A stretch of 64,000 bases of DNA from Periconia sp. R9002. Lineage: Eukaryota > Ascomycota > Dothideomycetes > Pleosporales > Periconiaceae. This document shows, in pieces, positions 36,601 through 47,463 of the stretch; positions within the stretch are counted from its first letter, which is position 1, and every line of letters starts with the position of its first letter. The notes under the pieces are model-generated. The model saw only the letters and a program-made list of their open reading frames with translations. It searched no databases and was not told the origin of the DNA. The stretch covers positions 1 to 64,000 of the forward strand of contig JAMAHW010000095.1 in assembly GCA_023627715.1 (NCBI GenBank), given 5' to 3'. The position numbers and the translations under genes are program-made.

Positions 36601-37634
36601 TCCTCAGACTGCACTAAAGAAGTGTTATTATCTGGCGCTACGGGGTTTCTCGGCCGCCATCTTCTCCGGCGGCTCATCGAAGATCGGAACGTAGCCAAAA
36701 TTCATGCAGTTGCAGTGCGAAATCGCCGTCTAAGTGGCAAGTCTGAACAACAAGGGCATGTGCTTCCCTGTACTCCTCCCCTAAGCTGCAGATATGGCAC
36801 GGCGATCTTCGAGATTCGAATTTAGGTCTTTCAGCCCCCGAGTTGGCCGAATTAACCCAAAGGGTCGATATTATCATCCACAATGGAGCCGACGTCTCGT
36901 TCCTCAAATCGTATCAATCACTCCGTGCCTCAAATGTCGGTGCAACTGTCGAGCTGTGTCGCATCGCTTCCAAGCACAAAATTCCCTTTCATTTTATCTC
37001 CTCGGCTGGGGTCCTGCGGCTCGCAACCAGCATGGATGCAATGGGCGCAATCTCCTCAATGGCTGGACATCGCCCGCCATCTGACGGTTCAGACGGCTAT
37101 ATTGCGTCCAAATGGATGAGTGAGCAAATTTTGGAACGCATTGCTAAAGATGAATATGTCCCTGTACACATCCATCGACCCACAAGTATCACGGGGGACG
37201 AGGCACCCGCAAACGATGTTGTATCCAATCTTCTGCATTACTCGGAGCTCATGGGTGCTGTTCCAATATTCCCGGGTGCTACCGGCGTTTTGGACCTGGT
37301 TCCTGTGGAGGATGTGGCTGAAGGAATCCTGAAAAAGGCGCTCCGTGTTAGATGTGATGAAGTGGAACGACATTTGCAAGGGGCTGACTCGGTGGATGAG
37401 ATAGTAAGGAATATTCGGTTCCATATCCACAGCGGCAAAACACGAGTACCAGTTAACTCTTTGAGCAAGTACGTAAAGGAAGCGGGTGGTTTTCAGGAAT
37501 TGCCGCAAGAAGTTCAGTTAAGCGATTGGATAGCGCAGGCTGTTGGGCTGGGATTGAGTGAGAGCGTGGCTTCGGTTTTGAGCACACCTGAGGCTGCTCG
37601 TGGGCATGGGATTACAATCCCTCAATTTGACTAG
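33625..37634 (+). pseudogene. NRPS-like synthetase (partial C - A - T - reductase), interrupted
   Basis: About 1,336 codons of an NRPS-like enzyme that would activate an acid, tether it and release it reductively. Residues 70-310 resemble the C-terminal half of a condensation domain; no HHxxxDG is present. The adenylation domain has LYTSGSTGTPKG (about 505), NVYGPTEVA, YKTGDKGRL, GRIDDDSQVKLRGIRIE and NINGKLDRK (about 857). The carrier Ser is in FFQVGGNSLLLIE (about 922). The thioester reductase domain has LLSGATGFLGRHLL (about 1005) and YIASK. Two lesions are visible: an in-frame TGA at 35458-35460 inside the A domain, with homologous sequence continuing in the same frame, and a frame change between about 36715 and 36790. 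A 71-nt GT..AG intron (36715-36785) could absorb the second but would remove family-like residues. I see no intron that would remove the TGA. Confidence 0.85.
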
Positions 37635-37931
37635 ATAAAGATTGATAGTGGTTGAGTGAGATACTTTCTCAATCTAATTGGATGAGTTCCAGTTATGCGA
37701 TCTCTTTGCTTCTGCTAACAATGTCCTGTTCCAGTACGCATGAGAATGTCAAAACTGTGGTGCAAGAGGGTTGTGAGAACAATGCTTCTTAAGACATCGT
37801 AGGTAAATTGCATTAGCAGAATGAAAAAATTTGAACAATCTGAGGATTTTATCAATACATTATATGATAATCTAAAATGCCAATGACATGTAGTTTGAGA
37901 CTCAAGCTCATTGAGCTGCTACTGTACGATA

Positions 37932-40285
37932 CTACCCGTGCTTTAACAAACTCCTTCTAATGAACTCGTGCAAAACGTTTGCAGTTATCTGAGCAACGTT
38001 ATTCTCGTAGTTCTTCCACGCAAGACTTCCGACCCAATTGATGCTTCCTACTCCAAAAACAGCGCCTCCACTTTCAGTGTCGAAGTAAACCAGGTCACTC
38101 CTAACTTTATCGGATGTTGTTCCTAACGTATTGACCATAGGGAACATGATTTCTTCGTTAAAGAGTCCATAATTGTCTGAATGACCGCCTGCAAGCTTTG
38201 ATGTGGCGACCATGACGGCATTTTTGGGGGTCCCTAGCGAATAGTCCAGTCGATCAATCTCATCCCCCGACGCAGCACCTTGCACAAGACCAAAGTCTCC
38301 TATGATATTTGTGTCCTCTAGGCCGCAGCCTTTGAACAGAAATTGAAGCTTGGGATCTTGCCTTGCCTCTGGGGTGATACCATACGGAGCGCCTTGTCCC
38401 ATTCCGCACGCGTCACTACCCAGCCCACAAATTCGATTGGGAGTCCGTCCACGACTGCGCCAAAGCCCTCCTTGCTCTCCAGTGAGTGCAAGGAACCAGT
38501 TTCCGGGTGGAAGGCTGAACACCCGGCATCCTTGGTCAGCTCGCCGAACTTCAATACGATGAGTGCGTTCAGGATCAGCCGAGTGGCCTGTTACCCAATA
38601 ATATCCGTTTCCTCCAAGATACATGAAAAATCGGCCCGCCGCAAGAAATGCATCATAGGCGTCCAACATGGCATATGTAGGATACTCAGGGTGGCTGCCA
38701 CTCAGAAGAATGTCATACCGAAGCAGTAACGATGTTCCAAAGCGAGACAAGTCGTGGTCGGTCAGTACATCATAGTTACCAGAGCCGAGCTCCCTATCAA
38801 GAAAGCCGATGAACCAAAGATCGGCCGGCAACTCACGTGGACCTCCGAATCCCCAGTGGAAATAGCTGTAAATAGACATTCGTCAGACATGAAACGAGAT
38901 GTAATTCCTAAAGTAGACGAGGAAACCTACTCTGGTCTCATGTTGAGCACTACCCGCTTAAGCGAAGAGTGGGTGGTACCAGAGCCATCGTTATGGCTGT
39001 CGTAGAGAGAAACACCAAGGTCAGGACGTGACTCCAAAATGTGGGTATGGCGACTGCGAAGCACTGAGTCTGATCCTGGAATGTCTATATGAACATCACG
39101 TGTAATGTCGTACATCCTATCATTGGCATATGCCGCATACGTGAACGTTGGAAAGATGAAAGCGACTTTGTTTTTCGATTTTTGGTCTAGATCCGGTCGC
39201 ACGAAGAATGGTATCATGTCGTGAGATTTTCCGTCGTCGAGCTCGATACCGTAGCATCCAGACTGGAGAGCTGAGGGCAAAGTAAGTTCAAAATCCACAT
39301 CCCACGCTGCATCATCAACATCATCATCATGGAAATGTATCGCTCCATAGCCATAGGAGGCACGATTCCATGCTGTCTCGGAAGCATCCCAGTCGTGCCC
39401 GGTCACACCCCTCGCAGGGCAATTGACAACATGTCCTTGAATCCCACTACCTGACACGTCGTAAAAATCTTCTGAAGGGATGTCTTTCGAGAAGTCAAAT
39501 TGCAGAAGAGTACGGCGATGATCTCCAGTACAAGTAAGGTAATCAAGCTTGAAACTGTCGATCTTGCCATTGAATGTAGTGGAGTTGATGGGGACGTGGC
39601 TTACACGCTCCTTGCTTGAGTGGCTGGCAATGGTCAATGGCTGCGAAGACGCGAGTGCAAACGCATTTGCTAACGTGACTGCGTGTTCCTGGATTCTTGA
39701 AATAGTGACATGTGTTGTCTTAGTTCTTGCAGATACAGTAATGACCCGTGAAGCCGCGTTAAAGGTGAAAGTCATGAAGTACCAACAGTGTCGCACTAAT
39801 GAGACAGACATGGTCGCGGTTTGGCGACCATGCTCGCCGCCGACAACGATTGACAAGTTCCCATCATTTGCAAAGTAAGCCCCGAATCCTGATATGCCAT
39901 CGGGATCAAGCGTGGAGAAGAAGTATTGTTCGTGGCCAGCATTCTGAGGGAGGAACGGCTGTGCCCAGAATGTAACTTCCAAAATTGGTTCAGGGTCGGC
40001 TGCGGCAGCGCTAGATGTGACAGACCAGGGCACAGTGGCGAACGAGCCTGGTCGCGAGAACTGGGATCTGCCGGGATGGGCTGATGGATGCACGCCCCCG
40101 ACGGGTTGATGACCTGGGGGCGGCGCATTGGAATCCTTGTGACCGGGGCCCAGTCGTACGAGCCGGCTAGTGTACGAGAGTTGGTGGCAGGATACATGGA
40201 CCCCAACACGTTCGCCTGGCGAGGCGACGAGAGGATGGACGTATCCAATGATGTTTTGAGAGGCGTCTGCACAATCCGACATCAT
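37932..40285 (-). CDS. N,N-dimethylformamidase large-subunit-like protein
   Basis: Two exons, 40285-38931 and 38865-37932 (65-nt phase-2 intron, GTAGGT..CAG), about 762 aa. The first ATG in frame is at 40285 (MMSDCADASQN); the open frame extends slightly upstream without an ATG. The order is an N-terminal beta-rich region, a LamG-like section (VTFWAQPFLPQ..., FNGKIDSFKLDY), and then the DMFase-type catalytic region: AFIFPTFTYAAYANDR, HILESRPDLGVSLYDSH, FHWGFGGPRELPADLWF, TSLLLRYDILLSGSHPEY, FFMYLGGNGYYWV. Bacterial relatives are iron-dependent amidohydrolases that cleave N,N-dimethylformamide; fungal members are uncharacterised. The gene starts divergently from an MFS gene 243 bases away, suggesting shared control. 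Cytosolic location is assumed, as no signal peptide is seen. Confidence 0.82.
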
Positions 40286-40528
40286 GAAAGAGTTGGGTGC
40301 CACTCTCCGGTGTGTGAGCGGGATTTTGATTGTTTAAATAAACGACGGCCGAGACAACCCACTTCTTTTGACGTATCAGTGTTGGTAGGCATTGCTGTGC
40401 CGTGCCACTGCATTTGGCCATTGTTGTGTAACTGTACATATTAGCCGGCTTGCTTGCACTAGAATCCTTCTCTTCCCGAATCTATCATTTCAAACCCAGC
40501 TCAACGAATTTCTTTTGCTGCTGATACA
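40286..40528. promoter_or_regulatory. shared divergent promoter (DMFase-like / MFS)
   Basis: Only 243 bases separate the two divergent ATGs, so both core promoters lie here. Two CGG triplets in direct order spaced by 8 bases (40309-40322) could suit a zinc-cluster regulator. That is weak evidence alone. Confidence 0.4.
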
Positions 40529-42213
40529 ATGGCGATTCCTAAGTTGAATAAGTAAGTTTCCTTCACTATTAGCACGATCAATGATGCGCAATTGCTAACC
40601 ATTTCACTAGCCCGCTTGTGCAAAATTTTCTTGCATCCGTCATAGTATGTCTGTTGCCCGGAATCTAGTATGAAAATATATGTCCTATCGAGATGACAAT
40701 GAACTGAGCATTTGCCCAGTGTCGCCCTCACTGTTCTGGGGGCCGGAGGTGGCCCTGCTAATGCGACACGCATGGCTAATATATCCAATTCTGTTCTCTA
40801 CGCGGTATATTTTTTCTTCGGTCTATTCAGTGGTTCGGTTGTCTCCACCATTGGTCCCCGATACACCTTTCTTCTCGGCTCCTTTGGATACCCAGTCTAT
40901 GTAGGCAGTATGTGGTATTGTGAGTCAACCCTCCGTCAACGTGCTCTTGTCGCACCGCTGACTATATGTAGTTAGCAACACTGGCCATATATGGTATCCC
41001 ATTTTTGGAGGAGCACTGTTAGGTATGACCGCTGTTCTCCTTTGGACTGCCGCAGGATTCATTGCCTTCTCGTATGCAACAGAGGAGAAAAAGGGCGCAT
41101 ACATATCTATGCAATGGGGGCTGCTCAGCGTTGGGAGTGAGTTAAATCAACCTGACTTCTCTAGATTGTTTCCACTGAGACAATAGGCACGCTCGCATCT
41201 TTGGTTGCGTTCGGGATCAACTACAACGCATCTGTCGTCAAGTGTCCTGATTCGGTATACATTGTGTTCATCGTTCTGATGTGCATGTCCTTTTTGGTTG
41301 CTTTTTTTGGCATCATCAAGCCTTCCGAAGTGAGACGGGAAGACGGAACGGCCATCCCGCATCGTCAGCATAAGGGCTGGCTCGCGGAGTTGAAAGGCCA
41401 GCGAAAGATCTTCACGGACTGGCGTATGCTCGTCCTTATTTTACCAATGTTTGGCTCTGAAATCGCCATCATCATATTCTCCACTCTCAACTGTAAGTAC
41501 AGAGGCTATGGAGTGCTCCGCAGTAGTATCTGCTGACTTTGCAAGCTTTGTACTTCAACGTTCGCACCCGCAGTCTTAATTCATTGATGTTCGTCATAAT
41601 GCAGGCCGTAGGTGCCGCAGCCATTGCGCCCCTACTTGATAGTTCAAAGATTGGCTCCAGAAGGATGCGAGGTCTCGTCTCCACGATCGTCATGGGTGTG
41701 CTAACCATTGTAACGTGGATTGGCTTGTTAATTTGGCTCGATAGAAATCCGTTGGATCCTTTGAACCCACCTCTTTGGAGTTGGACTGAAAGCTCTTACG
41801 GTGGATTCCTTGTGTTGACCTTATTGCTCGGAATCAATATGGTTATTGTAAGTGTCTACATGCCCTGCACAGGACATGCATGCTGACCGAACTAGTATCA
41901 GGTAGTCGTCCAGTGGATTGTTGCGGCTTTGACCAACGATCCGGAAACTCTTGCTTGTTACGCTGGCTTTGCAAAAGGATGTCTGGCAGGCGGACTTTGC
42001 GCAACCTTTGGCACAGAAGCTGCCGGCACTTTAACACAGATGGATGTAACGGCTTTTTGCTTTTGCCTGCAAGGTTTGGGACTAGTTTGTATGTTTGTCG
42101 TCTGCTATTACGGTGTCAAAAACACAAATTATGGCTTGGAAGAAGAATCAGTCATTTCTGAAGGCCATCATGTGGGCGAAAAAGGAGATACTGGTCCTTC
42201 ACCCACACCGTAA
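40529..42213 (+). CDS. UNC93-like MFS transporter
   Basis: Seven exons: 40529-40551, 40611-40667, 40720-40919, 40972-41136, 41187-41492, 41546-41847 and 41902-42213. All phases are consistent; about 454 aa. The helices follow the fungal UNC93/DUF895 branch of the major facilitator superfamily: LASVIVCLLPGIYVALTVLG, GAGGGPANATRMAN, VLYAVYFFFGLFSGSV, IGPRYTFLLGSFGYPVY. Then come NTGHIWYPIFGGALLGMTAV, TEEKKGAYISMQWGLLSVG, a cytosolic loop with GWLAELKGQRKIFTDWRMLV, and the second six-helix bundle. These transporters occur in both general and secondary-metabolism contexts. Its divergent pairing with the DMFase-like gene suggests transport of that enzyme's substrate or product, which is inference. 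No lesion is seen. Confidence 0.88.
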
Positions 42214-43897
42214 CATGACGTTTCAGATATATCTTGTTAAGTAGAACACCGCAAGCTATGCTGATCTTCGTGGATCATATGAACAGCAATAGAATGGATT
42301 CTTTCATTTCCCCCAGTCCTGATCATCAAATGTATTCACATATATCTTGGGTGACGAGTCACCTATACTTCTCCCCGCTTTTTGCTTGTTTACTAATTGC
42401 GCCCTTCGCATGCCCTGCTGTCAGCTTACGCCGGCTTAAAGCGAGTGCAGATCATTTCTATATGCGTACCTATTATTTCAGCAGAACATCACTCCACAAC
42501 GCCGTGCATCCCCCACTAGGATGGCTCCCAGATTCCTCCAGCAGCCAAGCACACCTATTCCCGTACGCAAATGAAACCGCAACGATAGAGCCCGTTCAGT
42601 GTTGATCTGACAAAGGCGATTCTATCAATCTTTCTATTTCAACACATCAAAAAGCCATGAAGTGCATATGTTGAGAAGTAAAAAAACGGTTTTCCTTTGT
42701 ACTCTTAGGATGACTTTTCGTAAATATTCGATATGTAAGCTGATTCTTAGCATTGCACTTTTATCTGCGTAAAACAGACGATATTGTAATCTTACCTAAA
42801 TAATGGTTACACAATGGCATCCATTAAATTTCTCATACTGGACCTCCCTGCGAAAAGACAAGTACAACTGCAGTTTGAGGCAGGAAGGTGCAAGGGTAAT
42901 ATGAAGAGCATGGAGCGGCACAGCGGATCCCGTTCCCCCCGTTAGTGGCTTACTCGATAGCAAGGAACGGCCCGTCAGCACAACTTAGTCCTGGATTGGT
43001 ATCAGCTCAAAAGACCCACACCTACGAATCAATATGGTCAGGATGTCTTACGAATCAAAGTGCTCTTATGCAGGAGTGGGCGACATATTATTTTTGCTTT
43101 TGTTTTGACACACCCTCCGATGCGTCAACCCCTTGTACATGTCACCCGTAAATGGAGATGTATTTCATCTACCGGCATACCGGATGCCTTTACAAGGCAA
43201 AGTCGACGAACAGATAGTCAATCAACACGCATGCTGGCACCCACACAAGCACATAGTGGGGTCACATTACCGTGATAGTCGTACTGCATACATGAGCTCG
43301 GTCCTGATAAGCCGCGAAATCCTGTAGGAGTATAGCACAGTCTTGCCGCGAATGTTCCCTGAGTAAACCAATATGCATCACTCTGTAGGAAAAAGACGTA
43401 GCAAGTATAACGCCTGTAAATTATCGCAGTGGCACCACCCGAAGGGCTGTTCCACCAAGCAGGGCAACTGCAGCATGGGTTATGCTGGTCAGGGGAAATC
43501 GGAGGATATGCCAAACGCGACAGCGGCAGGTTGGGTGGCACGACAACCCAATACGGAAATAAGAGGCAAGCAAGCGGCGAAGCTGAAATGTTCCTGTAGG
43601 CCTTGTCGTTTTATCTGCATTCACGTGATCCTCTTCATTTCCTCATTGATGGTGCAGGCACCGTTTCGTGCGACTCTTGTCAATTCTCCCACTTTCATGA
43701 TGTATGCGATGTCACTGTACTATGTCTGATTCCCCAGCTATTGTACGTAAGGTTGAGCACTCTCGACATCCTTTCACAATTCCCAGCCATCCGTTCATCC
43801 GAAAATATACTTTTCATGCATCTACTTTTCGTCTAACATTGGCAGCAGCCCATTCTACGAAAGCTCTACGTTTCCATTGACAATCCTTCTATTTGAC
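42214..43897. other. 1.7-kb intergenic region
   Basis: It lies between the MFS gene and the rhodopsin-like gene. Several 60-120-codon open frames exist on both strands, but none shows a domain, a splice-compatible partner or a convincing start, so I call no gene. Confidence 0.45.
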
Positions 43898-45242
43898 ATG
43901 GCCCCTCCACAGATGTATGACATCCACGCCGATCGCGGTCCGGTCCTATATGCCAGCGTTTGGGCAGTTGCATTGGTCGCCATTATGGCTCTTTTTGGGC
44001 GCTTTGCCTCCAGAAAAGTGAAGGGACAGAGATGACTTACTGACGACTGGGTTGCGCTTGTTGCATTGGTAGATATCACCGCATCGTGGGCCATCAATCT
44101 TCGCTTTGCTTACCTAGGCGTAGATATTGGCTCTTGGGTGCTGCATATGTTCGACCCTTTGTACGTCAAATCAATTCGTACTGATATAACTGGAGTGGTG
44201 TTGAATTCTGCTAACGAAAACTCAGCTGTCTCGTACGGCATAGGTCGACATTGGGACGCAATCAAAGACGGGTTTTCACCAGTTCCGTTCTGGAAGTTGC
44301 TGTTCGCGTACAATCAGATATATGTCATGACGGGTCCAATTAATAAAGTCGCCATGCTTTTAATGTATCGTCGCATATTTATTACACCATTCTTCACCAA
44401 AGTGGTGAAATGGGGCTTGTGGATCAACGCAGCTTGGTGGCTCGCCATGTGCATATCAGGAATCCTGACATGCATCCCCGTACAAGCGTACTGGTATACG
44501 GACACACCAGGGAAGAAGTGCTTTCAACTTCTACCTTACGACCTTGGCTACGCAATCGTCAACATAGGACTCGATATCTTTATCTTAGTCCTTCCTATTC
44601 GAGAGATTTGGAAGTTACAGCTCAACAGACAACAGAAGATTGCGCTCAGTTTTGTTTTCCTGATAGGCGCTTTGTAAGTCTACTAAGAAATAGAACTCGG
44701 CCATACCCCGAAGGCTAATGTCTTTAGTGCGTGTGTTACGGCTCTCATACGTCTTCTAACCTCAATCCTTTATTTATCTGACCCTGACTTTACTTGTGAG
44801 TAGCCCCCTTTCTCACCACAAAAGGCACGCCCTATCCAGACTACACTCAAGTACCAATCATATTATAGGGGTATATCTGGATGCATTAATCTGGACAGCG
44901 GTCGAGCCTCTAGTAGGCGTCATCTGTATCAGCCTCCCAACGCTAAGGCCCATACTCTCATACCTTCTTCCTCCTCAATTCCGATTGACCTCGCATTCAA
45001 AAACAGGACAGAGCAGTGCCTCCAAAAAACAAAATACCCTCGTCACGATTGGATCATACTCCAAACCGAGGCGAGTAAACAAGCAGGGCATGGGATACAC
45101 AACTTTCGATGAGGCGGATGAAGGATCACAAAAGGGACTGAACATATCTAGTACTGACCAGATGAATGCCGAAGATGATTCAAGATATGCGAACGGTATC
45201 CTAGTTAGACAAAGCATCGAGTTGTCAAATTATCCAGCATAG
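43898..45242 (+). pseudogene. rhodopsin-domain integral membrane protein with in-frame TGA
   Basis: A seven-helix protein of the fungal rhodopsin-domain family (PTH11-related membrane proteins of unknown function). Exons are 43898-44177, 44226-44673, 44728-44795 and 44869-45242. The first donor (GTACTG at 44178, with branch CTAAC upstream of CAG) is the least certain. The N-terminus MAPPQMYDIHADRGPVLYAS leads into helix 1 and RFASRKVKGQR. Then TGA at 44033-44035 interrupts the frame, and LTDDWVALVALVDITASW continues without a shift, matching the family's Asp-Asp-Trp/Tyr motif. Later parts are typical: SYGIGRHWDAIKDGF, KVAMLLMYRRIF, GLDIFILVLPIREIWKLQL, ACVTALIRLLTSILY, DALIWTAVEPLVGVICISLPTLRP. 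Apart from the TGA the gene looks sound, so inactivation would be recent, or the stop is a sequencing error. Confidence 0.78.
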
Positions 45243-46155
45243 CGACAAGGAATGGATGACGGGAAACTAATGATTTTTGATGGGATTTTCAAAAGAGATT
45301 TATTCGGACAGTATAAGTCATGTTGCTTGGAAAAACTTGAGATTCATATGCCCTCGTGTCTTTACCTTCTGCTATTCACGGGATCGACAATCTATTCACT
45401 TTGACTGCCAGCACACATGAGGTTCCTTGAATATGTTTCTTTACAAGTACTCTCGACGATTATCTTAACACTCTCAAACTATTTCGCTGTCCTGGATCCT
45501 AGCACTGCGGTTGCGATGTGCACGGAATGATTTATACACCTATGTAAATGTTCAAACTGTCAGCATGTAAAGCAAGGGTATTTGAGGTGATTTGACTTTT
45601 TTTCATTTCTTTCATCCATTTTCATCTCGGCTTCCTCGCTATTGGAGCTGCTCCGAAACATAGAAGAGAAATATGGATGAGATTAGCGCCCCAAGAAGCA
45701 ATATAATCGCCAAGCAAGATGATCGCTAATGGTCACAGAAACGTCTAGGCTGTAGCGCAAGAGAAATCGTTTAACTCCACCAACAGGTCATATGATTGAA
45801 AGTACCGTTAATTTTTAAGTAACACTACAATTAAATTAATGCATTCAACTTGGTTAAAAATGTAGTATTGATGTGAACAAACTCTAAACCTAGGTTCCTG
45901 TAGATATGAGGCGCAACAGGAATTGAGATAAAGTGAAATCCGAATCCCTACAAGCACCGATCGCCCCCTGTCCACGTGGTGATCCATCAACGCCCCGTCT
46001 TACTCAACGATCTTCAAAATCTCCCGTATAACATTCCTGCTCCCATCTACAAACACGTTCCCACACAACACCAAACCCCCAACCCGCAACAACGAAATTA
46101 AGACCCAGAAGATCACCAGGTACAACAAAAAGAGATATACAGGGAACCGAAAAAA
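45243..46155. other. intergenic, no gene seen
   Basis: AT-rich for the first 700 bases, then A/C-rich immediately before the next ATG (about 46000-46155), consistent with a leader. No gene is supported. Confidence 0.5.
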
Positions 46156-47161
46156 ATGAAAGTCATCATCGTCGGCGCGACAGGTTTCTTAGGCAGCGAG
46201 GTGCTGCGTCAAGCCCTAGCGCGCAGCGACGTTACAAGCGTGGTGGCGGTGACGCGGCGCGCATTGCCTTCATCTCTGCTTAAAGAACAAACCGGAAAAG
46301 ACGGAACCGGGGACGCAAATAAAGTGACGAACGTCGTGGTCAAAGACTACGACGTTTATGACGCTGCGGCGAAGGAAGCTTTCGGCGGCGCTGGGGGTTG
46401 TATTTGGTATTTCTCTTTTCTTTTCTTCTCTTTGCCCCTCTTCACAACTTTCATAGTTTATCGGGACAATGAAGAAGAATCATAGCCCTTGATCTCAGAC
46501 CCTTTACTAACGGAGAATAGGACAATAGCCATTACGCCCCGCCGCTCAAAGTCATTCCCCTGGGAAGAAGTCGTCCGAGTCTGTCAGACGTCTACGCTGG
46601 TAGGGCTCCGCACCATGTTTGAATCGGGCGCGCCTGCGAACCCGTTTCGGTTCTTGTATGTGAGTGGAGCGCTCGGAGAGAGGGATCCGAGCAAAAAGCA
46701 GTGGTATATGCCGGAGTATGCTTGGATGAGAGTAAGTTTGAGTTTTCGCTTTATCAATGATTTTGTTTCTTTTGCTGCATTATTTGGAGTGTTTTCTTGG
46801 TTACATATTCGTTGTGCACCTTGCAACATTGCCATCTCAGTTCAAACCCCATATCATACTCCCTCCTCCTAAACCTCAGCCCAACTAACCCAACCCCTCC
46901 AAACAGGGCGCCACCGAAAGCAAAGTCCTATCATACGCCAAATCCCACGCTCCGGCCCTTGAAGCCGCCATTGCAAAACCCGGCTTGATCATCGAGCCCG
47001 GCAACATAGCCAAAAACGTCCTCGCAACGGGGCTCCGCTGGACTGGCATACCTAGTGTCAGCATCGCGGAAATTTCAAGGTCTATGCTGGATCAGGTTGT
47101 GAATGGGTTTGAGAAAGAGACGCTGGAGAATGCGGATTTGGTTAGGCTTGGGGGGAGTTGA
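46156..47161 (+). CDS. NmrA/TIP30-like NAD(P)-binding protein
   Basis: An atypical short-chain dehydrogenase-like Rossmann protein of about 238 aa. Exons are 46156-46406, 46521-46731 and 46907-47161; phases are continuous. It opens directly with the cofactor motif MKVIIVGATGFLGSEVLRQA. A conserved central piece reads CIWTIAITPRRSKSFPWEEVVRVCQTS, then FRFLYVSGALGERDP, and the C-terminal half has GATESKVLSYAKSH and KPGLIIEPG. The family resembles TIP30/HTATIP2 and nucleoside-diphosphate-sugar epimerase-like proteins, in which the usual Tyr-x-x-x-Lys is replaced or absent. Function is unknown. It converges with the DUF1254 gene, leaving about 300 bases between stops. Confidence 0.8.
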
Positions 47162-47463
47162 TGGGGATGGTGGGAGAGATGGTGTTTTGGCTTTTCTTTT
47201 CGGTTTGGTATCGTTTATTCTTTCGAATTTTGGGTGTTTTGAAGAGTGGGTATGTAGGATTAATATCTGTTGTTCGAGGACGGAAATGAACGGTACGGTT
47301 TGCAACGAATTCTGTAATAATATTATGTGCCATGGGGAAAGAACGAACAAAAGAAATGATAGCACTTGTAAGGGAAGAAAACGCGCGACCAGCTCCACAT
47401 GCTGGGTTGGACGACTACATCATCCCTGATTTGACTCCCCCCATATACTTTTCCCGAACAAGA
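47162..47463. other. short convergent 3' spacer
   Basis: 302 bases between the stop codons of two convergent genes, probably containing both 3' ends. No other feature is seen. Confidence 0.5.

Noticed and set aside
36786..37634. C-terminal reductase part as an independent gene
   Set aside because: It continues the reductase domain of the upstream NRPS-like gene and lacks the cofactor-binding N-terminal half.
42234..42605. 123-codon plus-strand frame after the MFS gene
   Set aside because: No domain or start context, and it lies in the 3' flank of the transporter.
43373..43729. 118-codon frame with several Cys and Lys before the rhodopsin-like gene
   Set aside because: Considered as a zinc-cluster remnant, but the Cys spacing does not fit Zn2Cys6 and no exons connect.
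44033..44035. Selenocysteine or programmed readthrough as explanation of the TGA codons
   Set aside because: Ascomycete fungi lack selenocysteine insertion, and neither TGA is followed by the CTA readthrough context; kept as lesions or errors.
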